NCBI GenBank assembly: GCA_949361645.1
Contig: OX442416.1
Location: 7,942,362 to 8,006,361 of the forward strand
Source: Spongilla lacustris
Lineage: Eukaryota > Porifera > Demospongiae > Spongillida > Spongillidae
Length of the DNA: 64,000 bases
Direction: 5' to 3'
Position numbers and translations under genes: made by a program. The notes below the pieces were generated by a model that saw nothing but the letters and a program-made list of their open reading frames with translations, did not search any database and was not told where the DNA came from. Numbering within the stretch: the first letter of the stretch is position 1; every line of letters starts with the position of its first letter. Positions 21,553 through 33,609 of the stretch are shown piece after piece.

Positions 21553-22183
21553 TTAACCCTCCCGCTGCTGCTCATTTATTATTCATAACGTGACGTATTG
21601 CGAAAGGAATTTTAGCATAGTAATTGATTTTATTTGCTACTCGCGTTTGGAACGTTTTCGTTAGAACTCTGTGCTCTGTATTGCCTATTTCGTCAACAAA
21701 CGTTGGTAAGTGCCCCAGCTTCACTCGCTATGCCTTTTTAACGCTACCCGTGTGTTCCATACACGGTGCGAACGTTTTTTTCTGTGCCGTATTGTACGTT
21801 ATCGCACGCTTACACGGGAGAAGTCCTTGTTACTCTGAGAATTAGCTTTCTACGAACCTACATGTTCATTTAAGGGTTTTTATACCAGTTTCAACGTATC
21901 TCACCACTTTTTGTTGCTTTGCGAGCACCTGTTGTGGGCTACAAATGGAGTTAGGCTTACTATTCAAATACGGCTGACAGGTATAAGTTTGCTACACGGC
22001 GAATTGCATGCAGATGTCGGGAGTCATTGTTCTAAACAACAATGCTGTAATGAACGCTTTGCTTCGCGCAGAAACAGGCGTTACAGTTCAATCATCCTGC
22101 CGGGCATATATATATGCCCGTCGCATTACGCGAGAGCAATTATTGGGCATATATATATATGCCTTCCGCAGTAGGAGGGTTAA
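21553..22183 (+). mobile_element. piggyBac-like MITE family A, copy 2
   Basis: TTAA on both sides and the same ends as copy 1. A short deletion near 21920 and one extra TA in the outer palindrome (22145-22163) distinguish it. The inner palindrome is at 22102-22119. High similarity to copies 1 and 3 suggests recent spread. Confidence 0.85.
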
Positions 22184-22429
22184 TACGTGGCTTGGTTTCA
22201 ATGATAATTACTTAATTACTTAATTACTTGTTTGCAAACTTTTTTACTCAATTAATGTCTGTACAGATCTTATTAATTACATTTTAAAATCCTTGTACAA
22301 ATATACCCACAAGTTCACACATGCACACGCGTGTATGTGAGTCATGTTTGATTGCAAATAGCCCTCGATCCAGCGCTGTTGTGAGCGTCACTCAAATACC
22401 GATTTACGACATTGCTACAGATGATAAGC

Positions 22430-23172
22430 TACATAAGCGGTCATAAAAATGTTTACATATTTGATTACATCGTGGCCATAGTACGGTCTGCCGTACATAC
22501 GGTATGCTATTACAGACGTACAGTACAATTACGGCTGTAAATGAGTATCTAATATTTAAACAGCTATCTAGCGTATGTACTTAGTCACTTCGTAGCGCTT
22601 AGGCGAGGTTAGCTCTTGCCCAATCCAGACGCTTCACCTTGTTTCATCACAAATCATCTGGCACACGTAATGGCGTCTCAATCGTCACCAGCGGCTACGA
22701 ATTATCACCCACCTTTTCTACTAAAACATGGGTGAGCGAAGCCTTTTAAAACGTCTGGACCTTAGATACAACAAGGGATAGAACTGTTTCGTAGTATGCG
22801 GAATATACTGCTTCAAATCCCTGCCAGCTACGCTCGACCTAAATCGGGTCTTGTTAGCTGCCAATTGTTTTCAAGCTTATCATAACAAACATCATAAAAC
22901 ACTCTTCTATCATAGGTAGGATCTTTTCAAGGAGGCTAACCGCGATATTCTTCGAGAACCGCGACTATTAAGCAGCGGCCGTACAGGTAGCCATAATTAA
23001 AAACATTACTGCCAAATAATCAATTAATCACATTATCCGTGTTGACTGTCGAAGAGATAAAACACGGGCATTGTACGGCATGCCTATTGCCATGTACGTT
23101 ATGTTTACGGTTATACCGTACTACGGCCATGGCGTAAATTATTAAGTGAATATTTTTATGACCGCTACTGTA
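22430..23172 (-). mobile_element. Tc1-derived MITE, copy T2 (diverged)
   Basis: Runs from TACATAAGCGG to CCGCTACTGTA, in opposite orientation to T1. It keeps the LDWARAN-type remnant (complement near 22610-22650) but has a different interior of about 300 bp, so it was deleted at other points than T1 or carries other transposase parts. Confidence 0.7.
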
Positions 23173-23979
23173 TAAATAGTAAATGTTATTATTCCAGCTG
23201 TTTTGCTTTGAGTTAAGGGCGCGAGTCGATCGTGTGTTGAGTGTGAGTCAAGCGCGTGCGAACAGCACGTTAATCTTACATATCTCTTGTACTAAACACC
23301 TTACGCAAATGAGAGAGACTCAATATAATGAGCACTTACTGTGTGCATCATGTCAGTCTCCCTGGTATGCCACATTATTGTTTATATAGTCCTTTGCCTT
23401 GAGATTTGCAGTACCATAAAGGTCTTTGGCTCCTTTATCCAAAGTATGCATCTTTTGCATACTAGTGACTATGGATAAGCAACTCACATGAATGGCTGAG
23501 CACTTACATCCCATTGCCAACCAGGACACCTGTAAATAAATATCAATTATACTCAAGCACCACAAACATTCAGTCACTTATATTGCATTCTTTTGTGATT
23601 GAAAGTGCATGGTTAACTGATGGCAAGTATGTGTTCGGTTATGTCCAACCAGGTGATCAAATAATCAAGGGAGTGTTGCAATGGAGTACTCCGACCACTG
23701 CCTCTTATGTTCTGGAAGTGGTTAAACTGGCAGTATTCCTGATTGATAGGCATATGTCAGCTAATATAAGTGATGCCTACTGAGCTATTATGTATGACAC
23801 AAACACGGTGCATGCATACCTACCTGGACATAAGTCACACAAATAATCACACGGATCACTGTGCTCCATATAACTTCAGTGCTCCTGTAGTCCTGCCTGG
23901 TCCAGTATTTACCTACACTTGGAGGCAACAAGACAAAGAAGTTACATACAAAATAGCTGCTACTAATTGGCATTTGTTG
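23173..23979. other. Unassigned region with a short dispersed repeat
   Basis: 23298-23365 resembles 11030-11097 (GCAAATGAGAGAG, then GCATCATGTC and CTCCCTGG), so an unclassified repeat is present at both sites. Otherwise nothing recognised. Confidence 0.4.
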
Positions 23980-24556
23980 AATCCATTTCAAGGCATTTCC
24001 CTCTCATTGGATCAGACACACACAGGTTCTAATCCTCTTCAAGGCATTTCCCTCTCATTGGATCAGACAACACACAGGTTCTAATCCACTTCAAGGCATT
24101 TCCCTCTCATTGGATCAGACAACACACAGGTTCTAATCCACTTCAAGGCATTTCCCTCTCATTGGATCAGACAACATACAGGTTCTAATCCTCTTCAAGG
24201 CATTTCCCTCTCATTGGATCAGACAACACACAGGTACTAATCCACTTCAAGGCATTTCCCTCTCATTGGATCAGACAACACACATATGCTAATCCATATC
24301 AAGGCATTCCCCTCTCATTGGATCAGACAACGCACAGGTTCTAATCCACTTCAAGGCATTTCCCTCTCATTGGATCAGACAACACACATGTTCTAATCCA
24401 CTTCAAGGCATTTCCCTCTCATTGGATCAGACAACACACAGGTTCTAATCCACTTCAAGGCATTTCCCTCTAATTGGTTTCCCTCTCATTGGATCAGACA
24501 ACACACAGGTTCTAATCCACTTCAAGGCATTTCCCTCTCATTGGATCAGACAAGGC
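23980..24556 (+). repeat. 52-bp minisatellite, ~11-12 copies
   Basis: The unit contains TTCCCTCTCATTGGATCAGA, then CAACACACAGGTTCTAATCC and ACTTCAAGGCA. Copies are nearly identical, apart from one partial unit near 24465. Confidence 0.9.
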
Positions 24557-24931
24557 ATGCAGAACAGCTGCTACTCCACTTCAAGGTTTTTACCTCTAGA
24601 TGGATAAGGCTACAAGACAAAATTGCTTACTTGTTTCCTTCTGCAATCACGAGCTGTAACTAATCCGTTCAGGCCACAAAGCAACACGTTGCCTACAGTA
24701 CCTATTGGGAAACATTAACTTTGATATACTGCTTTGACATGATTTGAAACATAATTACAACTGCCACGTTTATTCTGATGTCTGATTAGTTGTCAGTAAG
24801 TTTCAACAAGGAATACTAATACATGTAAGTCAAATGCTACGCGCATGTAAAGAGTTGGTTGGTAACATTGAAAAGTCAAGCTCCTACATGGACATACTGC
24901 TCAATCATACTACATAAAGTAGCAGTCAGAA
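24557..24931. other. Unassigned spacer
   Basis: No coding region or repeat recognised. Confidence 0.5.
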
Positions 24932-25575
24932 TTAACTCTTTGGACGTCAATATTGCAATACGGGTGACGTCGTTAATTGTCAGCTATGTTTTTAATTATG
25001 GCTACCGTAGCTAATTAGTCGCCGAAAACTCGCCGTTCGTGAAGAATTACACGGTTAGCTTACTTTAAAGATATTACTATGATAAAAAAGCGTTTTGTGA
25101 TGTTTGTTTTGATATATTTATATATGATCTTTGAAAAACAATGGTTGCTAACAACACCCGATATAGGCGGAGCCAAGTAGGCAGGGATATGAAGCCGTAC
25201 GTCGTGTATACTATAAAACCGACTACGAAAACACGATGTTTTTGTCCCTTGGTGTTATTTGTAAGGTCCAGGTTTTTAAAAAAGCTTTGCTCTCCCCTAT
25301 TTTAGTAGAACAAGCGGGTGCTTATTCAAAGCCGCTAGTGACAATAGAGGCGCCATTACACGTACAGCTGCAGCTGTTAGTTACCGCTTACCTTTCAATT
25401 AAAAACCAACACTCCAGTCGTAGTTCTATGCCCCGAGCGCTGTTTGGTGCACAAAGAGCGTAACCATGCGACACAGATTGGTTTTCTAATACGTGTGCAC
25501 ATAAATGTGCACTTGGTGGTGAACGCGGGGTGCAATTATTGCACATAAATGTGCACTTGGCGGTGAAAGAGTTAA
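24932..25575 (+). mobile_element. piggyBac-like element family B
   Basis: TTAA at 24932-24935 and 25572-25575. Inverted ends start CTCTTT on both sides. Near the right end the inverted motif GTGCACATAAATGTGCAC occurs at 25495-25512 and, shortened to 16 bp, at 25541-25556. They are separated by 28 bp ending in GCAATTATT, and the outer one is 15 bp from the TTAA. The left end has two GACGTC words at 24946-24980. Non-coding as far as I can see. Confidence 0.6.
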
Positions 25576-25581
25576 GTTTCC

Positions 25582-26437
25582 TTAACGGATTACCAGCTAA
25601 TTTAATTATCAATTATAGCTACGTAACCGCGGAATTTAATTATTGATATTTGCTATTTTTAGATACAGTGTCATTAGCTCCAAATAACTTTTGAACCGAA
25701 CGAGTCTTCTTAGTGCAACTTTTGAAATTCAGTTAGAGAAGTGATTTCTCTACACGCTGGTATGAGCTGATTGTTTGTAGCACACTGGTAAGGTATCCGT
25801 AACCTACCATGAGCAAATGAGTCGGTTACCTACAGAGACGCTGCCGTTGCCATAGACGCTATGAACTTGAAATCTAACTACTATCGTCGCTGGACTGTTA
25901 GGCAAGTATTTAATGATGAAGGCATGTATTTTATATACGATTTGTGCGTGAAAACAAGCTGAACAGTGCAAGTGTACGTACGAGCACCGTACATTGAATT
26001 GTCCCAACATTATTTATGATGGAGCGTACTTTGAACTCCTGCCGTTTTCTTTCTTTAGTAAAGCTGAACACTACTAACTCAGAACATGTTTTCTTGACCC
26101 TGAGTCATCTTTGTAACGTTTCAAGACACCAATATACCACTCGATACGACCGTACCAGCTGTCCTCACATGATGCTCGGACACACCCAAATATTCTACCG
26201 TATGGGCGTTATAGAAATGTATATTTGTGAACGTAACGTTGCTCAAACTATGTAGATTCTTGTTCGCATGCCTGTCTACTAGCTATGTCTAAGATTTGGT
26301 CTTTATGTGTACGATGGGCGAAAAGTTACACTTGTGTAACCATCAACATGTTATTTTGTCGCTTATAAGCGACGTCCGCGGTGACCGTACATAATAATTG
26401 TGTCGCTTATAAGCGACATTCGCGGGGAAACCGTTAA
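25582..26437 (+). mobile_element. piggyBac-like element family C
   Basis: TTAA at 25582-25585 and 26434-26437, with ends CGGATTACC and, inverted, CGGTTTCCC. The perfect palindrome GTCGCTTATAAGCGAC occurs at 26358-26373 and 26402-26417, separated by 28 bp containing AATAATTG. Then come 16 bp and TTAA. It lies only 6 bp after family B. No transposase recognised. Confidence 0.6.
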
Positions 26438-26768
26438 CGTGAAGATTCACGTACACGGCGTTGTGCAATTATAGAAACCGTACAGTATGGAACGGCATTT
26501 TATTAGTTCTTAAACCGTTGAACACCCGTTACTTTATTGTACGCGTGCACACACACAAGTGGCAAACATTTATACAGCATTACTTTTGAAGTGCGATTGT
26601 AATGGCGTTGGTATTTACGTTCGAGACCGGTTTTTTTTATGATTGTTGATGCATCAAGAAGAACCCGATCAGTCTTAGGAGATCGCTGAAGATAATTCAA
26701 TCCAGTTAGAGAAAAATGATTGACTACTGATGTTTAAATATGTCCACCTGTCACCATGTATAGACAAT
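26438..26768. other. Unassigned spacer
   Basis: Nothing recognised. Confidence 0.5.
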
Positions 26769-27345
26769 TACAGTATGCGTCAATATAAAGTTAACGCCAC
26801 TTAGTGCGCTACCTACGCAGTGCTCTACCTACGTAGAAAATTAATTTGCGCTAGGGGGTAATTTTTAACCTAATAAGGGTACTACCCTTATGCAGGGTAA
26901 CTTGAACATTATGTTCCTGTATGTAAACATGTGTTATGATGCATGTGCGTATGCATTCCATATTGTACGAGTCCCGCGTTTCTTCAACACCGTTAACCAA
27001 TCATATCTAAGCGTGCCTAACATTCACCGATGCGCATGTGCTTATAGCAATCGCTCGTATATAATGCAGCCGAGCAGTGCGTATAGAGTACAAATGAGTG
27101 CAAGACTTGATCTATGTCTTTAAGAACAGCACTCAAGGAGACAGGTTCGATATACACTAGAGCTCTACTACCTAATGAGACGAGGATGCAGCGTCTGTGG
27201 TGCCTGGCAGAGCCGTATCCGTCAACAGCGGGGGCGGGGTGGATTGCACTGTGAAGTGGGCGAAGACGCTGTACGCTATGGAGAGATTGTGGGTTCAGGT
27301 AAACTAACTTGTTTACCACAAACCAATCGATCCAGATTCAATGAT
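26769..27345 (+). mobile_element. MITE-like element M, copy 1
   Basis: Begins TACAGTATGCGTCAATATAAAGTT and is homologous, in reverse, to 42595-43779. It includes a hairpin TAAGGGTA-C-TACCCTTA near 26873. The far end near 27345 is defined only by the end of similarity. It is the uninterrupted form of the copy into which a Tc1 MITE has inserted at 43070. Confidence 0.6.
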
Positions 27346-27764
27346 TACCATTAGGGCAAAGAGTGATATGGAGCGTCCAGAAAAAGAGTTCCTACAAGAA
27401 TCAGTGGAGACAGCTGTTGAAATTACCACAATAGAACAACGTAACGTAAGCATTTTCTGAATTGATAGCGCTACTGGGTATAATGCAACCATCCTGCAGC
27501 AACAACAATGGAAACAGCTGGGACTGTGGAAACAGCCGCGATTCCAAACGTTAGTAACCGGTTATTCACAATTTTTATATAAGTGATGGGCATATGGCAA
27601 TTTTCCTTATTTCCAGGGAAAAAGCTTGTAACTAAGGCAAAGACTGGCAATGCCAAGGCAAAGCCAACCAAGCCAAAAGGTGATAACCTACAAGGTTAAT
27701 ATAACATTCAACAAACAATTATTTCAGGAAGAATTCTGGATTATGCCAGCACAGCGGAAGTGCC
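27346..27764. other. Unassigned region
   Basis: No gene recognised. A Lys/Thr-rich frame near 27615-27690 leads into the following repeat. Confidence 0.35.
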
Positions 27765-28180
27765 AGCCACACCAGCACCAGTCACAGCACCAGTCACAGC
27801 ACCAGTCACAGCACCAGTCACAGCACCAGTCACAGCACCAGTCACAGCACCAGCCATAGCAACAGTCACAGCACCAGCCACAGCCCCAGTCACAGCACCA
27901 GCCATAGCAACAGTCGCAGCACCAGCCATAGCAACAGTCGCAGCACCAGCCATAGCAACAGTCACAGCACCAGCCACAGCAACAGTCACAGCACCAGCCA
28001 TAGCAACAGTCACAGCACCCGCCATAGCAACAGACACACACCAGTCCCAGCACCAGCCATAGCAACAACCATAGCAACAGTCACAGCACCAGTCACAGCA
28101 CCAATCACAGCACCAGCCATAGCAACAGCCATAGCAACAGCCATAGCAACAGCCACAGCAACAGTCACAGCACCAGCCAC
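27765..28180 (+). repeat. CAGTCACAGCAC-type minisatellite
   Basis: Short units of 6-12 bp (CCAGTCACAGCA, CCAGCCATAGCAA) are repeated over about 415 bp. Because the unit length is a multiple of three, several frames stay open on both strands (Pro-Val-Thr-Ala or Cys/Trp-rich). I do not read these as genes. Confidence 0.9.
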
Positions 28181-28679
28181 TGACCCACAGCCAGAACTAA
28201 CCACTGACCCACTAGCCCTATAGGGTCAATACATATGAAGATCACTTAAAATTGGACGCATAGCTTTAGATTTTGTTGTAACTTCTCATATTTTTCAGTC
28301 CTCATTAGAAAGTAACTTTGGTGAAAAAAAAAGTCAAAAAACTTTAATGGTTTACGAAATACATCATCATGAATAATTAATGATTCTCCACATTTTTGCT
28401 CCTTTGCTGAGCCATTACTTTGCTCTCACAGATCTTGCAGGGTTATATTTGGTATCAAATCGATGCTCTTTTGATGTACAACTAAATCATCATATGCTTT
28501 TATGATAGAGGCTAAAGGGTTAAAAATTATATGTGTTTATCACACGGTTTACAGAATTCAGACCACTTGCAGATTGAAACTCGACATATTTTTTTTACAT
28601 AGTGAAAGCCACACCCTGTTATAATGTTTTTGAAAAATAAAAAGTCTGAGTATCAGTTATCTCTGAGAACCACAAGCGA

Positions 28680-29091
28680 TTGAACATCAGGACGCCATTT
28701 TTTCTTTTTTTTGGCACCTTCAATGTTTACATGGGTCACAAGTGGAGTTATGTAATAATCATCCACACATTTGTAAACTGTGGTTGGCATGACTCAGCAC
28801 ATATCAGAGACACTCCTCCTGTAGGTTTTTTTTACCCAATAAGGCATGCGCGGGCTTTAAAGTAGTCTGGCGTTTCGTAAAGCAATGGCAAGATTTATAG
28901 TCATACGCGTCGTATATACTCGTATCGAACCCTCGTATATTCGAGTTGTACGGCTTGTACCAGCTGCAATAATAACAGAACATCATTCTCTCTGTATTCG
29001 AAATGGAGATTTAGCATGCTGCAATTGTCTACGAAAAATGCGTAAGCTCAATCCTGAAATAGCGTTCGTAGTCAATCGTAGATACCTCTAG
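28680..29091 (+). pseudogene. Left-arm copy of foldback ORF, frameshifted
   Basis: 28680-28865 begins MNIRTPFFLFFGTF and stops at 28865. 28885-29091 continues the similarity (EHHSLCIRNGDLACCNC). The right arm keeps both parts in one frame, so the left copy has been broken by small changes. Confidence 0.4.
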
Positions 29092-30282
29092 CGGTAGTAG
29101 CCTTACACAAGCAGTTGTGGGTCCTTACGGTGGCCCTGGAGGTCGCGTCCACAAACAGTGTTCTTAGTGCACTCAAACAATGTACATTGTGCAAATAGAC
29201 GATGTGGTCATGTGCAATGATGCAATATGCAGTGACGCAATGTGCACAGGTACGACGAGCAAAACAGCGTAGTGCAGTAGAACAAAGATTCACCATCTGC
29301 ATGACGTAATATATGATGGCGACCATACTCCGGGACAGTCCACTTGTTGAAACAGGGCTGGCGTTAACGCTAGGCAGACTAGGCAAATGCCTAGGGCCGC
29401 CGGTCAGAGGGGCCGCCAAACTGCTGCTACTTAATTATTCATTGCTAATTAACACCAATAAAAATGGACCACCTCGCCACCATATGTACGGTGCGCATTT
29501 TATTGACAGCTACAGTTGCTGAGTTGCACCAGCTGCAGAACGGATTGTAGCTTATAAAAACTTCTCTGCATCCATCAATTACGGAAGATAGGCTTGAAGA
29601 CTTACTTAGCTTTGATTTGATTGAAGTTTTAACATGAAACTGCAGCATCCTTGGGCTGGTGGATTGGGGCGGCTGGGGCTGGAAGCAAGTAATTCTTGTC
29701 GTATTGTATCTAACTTAGTATATGTATCTAATTATAATTTTTTTAAAATAAACTAATTACATATAAGTCACGAAAATGATGCCGATCAAGCCAGGAGGGC
29801 TCGGGCATTTTGCCACATCAAAAAATTTGTAATCAGAACCAATTTGGTATGGTAATGTCTCTAGACCCTCCGCAAAGCGCGAGGGTGTGGCAACGTCAGA
29901 CTATAACCGTACATGTACTTGATAATAGATGCGTTGCCAATAAGTATATAGCAACCTTTATGGCATCATGCAGAAGTGGAAGCCACTGGGCTTCCACAAT
30001 ATGCCTTCTTCGTAATCCTAGTTTCGCTAATTTATTTTTCAGCCAAGTGTGCCTGTATCGACACTGATGATGTAGCCGCCATCATATATTACGTCATGCA
30101 GATGGTGAATCTTTGTTCTACTGCACTACGCTGTTTTGCTCGTCGTACCTGTGCACATTGCGTCACTGCATATTGCATCATTGCACATGACCACATCGTC
30201 TATTTGCACAATGTACATTGTTTGAGTGCACTAAGAACACTGTTTGTGGACGCGACCTCCAGGGCCACCGTAGGTCCTAGTA

Positions 30283-30512
30283 GCCCAAGTTCCCAACATC
30301 ATATCTTCGGTTTGCACAGGAGTGCACGTGCTTAACACACTACTGGGAGCTGGTTCAAGGATACTAGGGCCTGCACCTTCTTGAGAAGAGCGGCTAGGGC
30401 CTGCACTGTGTTGGGAACTTGGGCTACTATATAGGGCCTGCACCGCGTTGGGAACTTGGGCTACTGGGGCCTGCACCATGTTGGCAACTTGGGCTACTAG
30501 GACCCACAACTG
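30283..30512 (-). repeat. Short tandem repeats inserted in right foldback arm
   Basis: Diverged units around GGGCCTGCACC and TTGGGAACTTGGGCTACT, about four copies, present only in the right arm. They account for the length difference between the arms. Confidence 0.6.
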
Positions 30513-30936
30513 CTTGTGTAAGGCTACTACCGCTAGAGGTATCTACGAACGCTATTTCAGGATTGAGCTTACGTATTTTTCGTAGACAATTGCAGCATGC
30601 TAAATCTCCGTTTCGAATACAGAGAGAATGATGTTCTGTTATAATTGCAGCTGGTACAACTCGAATATACAAGGGTCCGATACGAGTATATACGACGCGT
30701 ATGACTATAAATCTTTTCATGGCTTTACGAAACGCCAGACTACTAAAAATACCTTTTAAAGCCCGCGCATGCCTTATTGGGTTAAAAAAACCTACAGGAG
30801 GAGTGTCTCTGATATGTGCTGAGTCATGCCAACCACAGTTTACAAATGTGTGGATGATTATTACATAACTCCACTTGTGACCCATGTAAACATTGAAGGT
30901 GCCAAAAAAAAGAAAAAATGGCGTCCTGATGTTCAA
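30427..30936 (-). CDS. Unknown 169-aa ORF in foldback right arm
   Basis: Starts MNIRTPFFLFFGTF with a hydrophobic first ~30 residues. Its middle includes ITEHHSLCIRNGDLACCNCL, and its C-terminus runs into the arm-specific repeats (GPSSPS units). The left arm has the same protein in two frames. Conservation of a long frame between the arms could reflect recent copying and not selection. No family recognised. Confidence 0.3.
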   Translation of the reverse strand: MNIRTPFFLFFGTFNVYMGHKWSYVIIIHTFVNCGWHDSAHIRDTPPVGFFNPIRHARALKGIFSSLAFRKAMKRFIVIRVVYTRIGPLYIRVVPAAIITEHHSLCIRNGDLACCNCLRKIRKLNPEIAFVDTSSGSSLTQAVVGPSSPSCQHGAGPSSPSSQRGAGPI

Positions 30937-31486
30937 TCCTTTGTGGTTCCCAGAGATAACTGATACTCAGACTTTTTATTTTTCAAAAACATTATAACAG
31001 GGTGTGGCTTTCACTATGTAAAAAAATATGTCGAGTTTCAATCTGCAAGTGGTCTGAATTCTGTAAACCGTGTGATAAACACATATAATTTTTAACCCTT
31101 TAACCTCTATCATAAAAGCATATGATAATTTAGTTGTACATCAACAGAGCATCGATTTGATACCAAATATAACCCTGCAAGATCTGTGAGAGCAAAGTAA
31201 TGGCTCAGCAAAGGAGCAAAAATGTGGAGAATCATTAATTATTCATGACGATGTATTTCGTAAACCATTAAAGTTTTTTGACTTTTTTTTTCACCAAAGT
31301 TACTTTCATATGAGGACTGAAAAATATGAGAAGTTGCAACAAAATCTAAAGCTATGCGTCCAATTTTAAGTGATCTTCATATGTATTGACCCTATAGACG
31401 ATATTCATATTCATATTCTAAAACACCTTCACCATTACCATCACCACGCCATCTACCCCAGAGCAGCAGATGCTTTGAGACTAATG

Positions 31487-31606
31487 ACCTCTGCGGCACA
31501 GAGGTACTATGGGTATGGTCAGTGAGTGAGATGGTTTGGGGTTAATGACCTCTGCGGCACAGAGGTCCTATGGGTGTGGTCAGTGAGTAGATGCTTAGGG
31601 GTTAAT
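31487..31606 (+). repeat. ~60-bp tandem duplication
   Basis: Two copies of a unit starting GACCTCTGCGGCACAGAGG and ending in GGGGTTAAT, directly before the Gypsy LTR. Each includes the hairpin CTCTG-CGGCA-CAGAG. Confidence 0.8.
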
Positions 31607-31715
31607 TGTGGCATAACACTATGTTAACTAATTATTATTGTGTTGTGTACTGTATATACTGCGCATGCGCATGTGTGATGGGCTCTTATTGATATAACAT
31701 AAAGACACTCTTACA
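31607..31715 (+). repeat. 5' LTR, ~109 bp
   Basis: Starts TGTGGCATAACACTATGTT and ends CTCTTACA, giving TG...CA borders. It is followed by TGGTGGCAGCGG, in the position of a primer-binding site. The start recurs at 39399. Confidence 0.75.
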
Positions 31716-31753
31716 TGGTGGCAGCGGCGGTTCACCAACACCCAACGTAGGAC

Positions 31754-32480
31754 ATGGCAGAAATCCGCTTGCAACCCCCAGACATGTTCGACTTCAAAAA
31801 AACCATACGACTGGATACACAGTCCGACTCCAAGCAAATTTGCACACTGTTGTACTCTATGGGCGAGGAAGCAGAAATGGTTCTTGCGTCTATGAATATC
31901 AGTGAGTCTGAGAGTAAACGTTAAAGTGTTGGGGAAGCTAGATGAGTATTTTCATGTCCGCCATAACGTCATATTTAAGCGCGCACGCTTCAACCGACGT
32001 GACCAGATGGAAAGTGAGTCTGGAGTCCAGTACATTACTAAGCTGTACTACCTGGCTGATCGGTGCTCATATGGATCACTAACCCCGGAAATGATTCGTG
32101 ACCGTAATGTGGTTGGCATTCGGGATAAGGTCCTCTCCGAGAGACTGCAAATAGACCCAGAACTCACCCTAGAAAAAGCAAAGACTGTGCTACGACAGAA
32201 AGAGGCAGTACATTCACAACAACAGGTGCTCCAGGAGGCACAAAGTGGCTCTCTCAATCTAGAACATGGCGCGATGGGTGTCCTCAGGAGCCAAGAGACC
32301 AGGACAAAGCCATTAAGTGCGACTTTCACAAAGCCAAAACAAACACCTAGGCAATGTATCAAATGTGCAAAAGGACAGCATCCCTGGTAACTCTGTCCTG
32401 CTAAGGATTCTGTTTGCCACAAATGCAAGCGGAATAGACACTTCAGTTCACAGTGCCTATCGAAGACAGTGGTCGAGGTA
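31754..32480 (+). pseudogene. Gypsy gag with zinc knuckles
   Basis: ATG 31754 opens MAEIRLQPPDMFDF, which stops at about 31922. The capsid-like part continues in the frame 31902-32390 (LGKLDEYF and YITKLYYLADRCSYG, typical of Gypsy gag). It ends CIKCAKGQHPW and then, after a stop and a frame change, CHKCKRNRHFSSQC, i.e. two CCHC-type knuckles. Broken in at least two places. Confidence 0.75.
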
Positions 32481-32539
32481 CAACCTGATGAAAGCTATGT
32501 TGACACTGCATTCCTGGACACACTCACGCAAAATAGCTC

Positions 32540-33600
32540 TGAAACCTGGAGAGTCAAGCTAAGGCTTTGCGGTCAGATGCTAGAGTTCAAGATTGATACA
32601 GGGGCTGAAGTGACTGCAATTTCGGATGCAGCGTTTGGAACTCTTAGGGGGCCCAAACTTGAGTCACCAAAGAAAACTCTTTATGGTCCTGCACGTACTC
32701 TCTGGCCAGTTGCAAGTGGAGTTGTCGCATCGTGGGAAAGCTACCAAGCAGCCTGTGTATGTGATGGAAGGTCTAAAAACAAACCTACTAGGTCTGCCAG
32801 CTATTCCTGCACTGGACTTGGTTGCAAAGATGGATGAAACGGTGGAAGCCTTGCCTCCCATAGTGGAAAAGTATCCAACACTGTTCCGAGGACTGGGGAG
32901 CTTGTGTGAGCCATATGACATTCAGATTAAACCCGATGCACAGCCATATGCAATGATCACCTCAAGAAACATCCCTCTACCATTGCGTTCCAAGGTTGAA
33001 CAGGAGCTGAAGCAAATGGAGTCACTTGGAATAATCTCAAAAGTAGACAAACCAACCCCATGGTGTGCTGGAATGGTGGTGGCTCATAAAAAGAATGGAG
33101 CAATTCGCATATGCGTAGACTATCAACCCTTAAATCAGTACGTGTGTCGAGAGGTATACCCTCTTCCTAAAGTAGATGAAACCTTAGCTCAGCTGGCAGG
33201 TGCAAAGGTCTTCAGCAAACTGGATGCCAACTCAGGGTTCTGGCAAATCCCACTGACGGAGCGGTCCAAACTTCTAACAACATTTATCACTCCATTTGGC
33301 CGTTACTACTTCCACAAACTTCCCTTTGGGATTTGCAGCGCACCTGAACACTTCCAGAAGTGGATGAGTCAGATACTTGCAGGCCTCAAAGGAGTTCTCT
33401 GTCAAATGGATGACGGTGCTGGTGTTTGGCAATGATAAAGCGGAGCATGATGCTCAACTTGCAGCGGCACTGGACAGAATCAGGGATGGAGGTGTAACCC
33501 TAAAAGAGAGAAATGTGAGTTTGAGAAGACAAAACTACACTTTCTGGGACATGTTATTGACCATCACGGCATCCAAGCAGATCCAGGGAAAACATCAGCC
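32540..33600 (+). pseudogene. Gypsy protease and reverse transcriptase
   Basis: Aspartic protease active site IDTGAEVTAIS near 32593-32625. RT follows in another frame (32626-33435) with KLDANSGFWQIPL, FGRYYFHKLPFGI and the catalytic MDD near 33407. One extra base just after MDD shifts the frame, so the RT is inactive. The remaining RT runs on through 33440-33600 with CKFEKTKLHFLGH-type residues broken by shifts. Confidence 0.8.
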
Positions 33601-33609
33601 ATCCAACGC

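Larger units (their letters stand above)
28218..31397. mobile_element. Large foldback element, ~1.1-kb arms
   Basis: The left arm 28218-29321 (starting CTATAGGGTCAATAC) is the inverted copy of the right arm 30077-31397. The right arm is 217 bp longer because of an internal repeat insert at about 30283-30512. The spacer 29322-30076 contains a hAT-like terminus (CAGGGCTGGCG at 29353). No clear target duplication. Arms of this size fit a foldback or long-TIR DNA transposon. Confidence 0.85.

Noticed and set aside
27765..28180. CRISPR-like array
   Set aside because: Units are short and contiguous, without unique spacers; it is a minisatellite. The same holds for 23980-24556 and 42013-42560.
27724..28204. 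Pro/Val/Thr/Ala- and Cys/Trp-rich frames on both strands
   Set aside because: By-products of a 6-12-bp repeat; no non-repetitive domain is attached.
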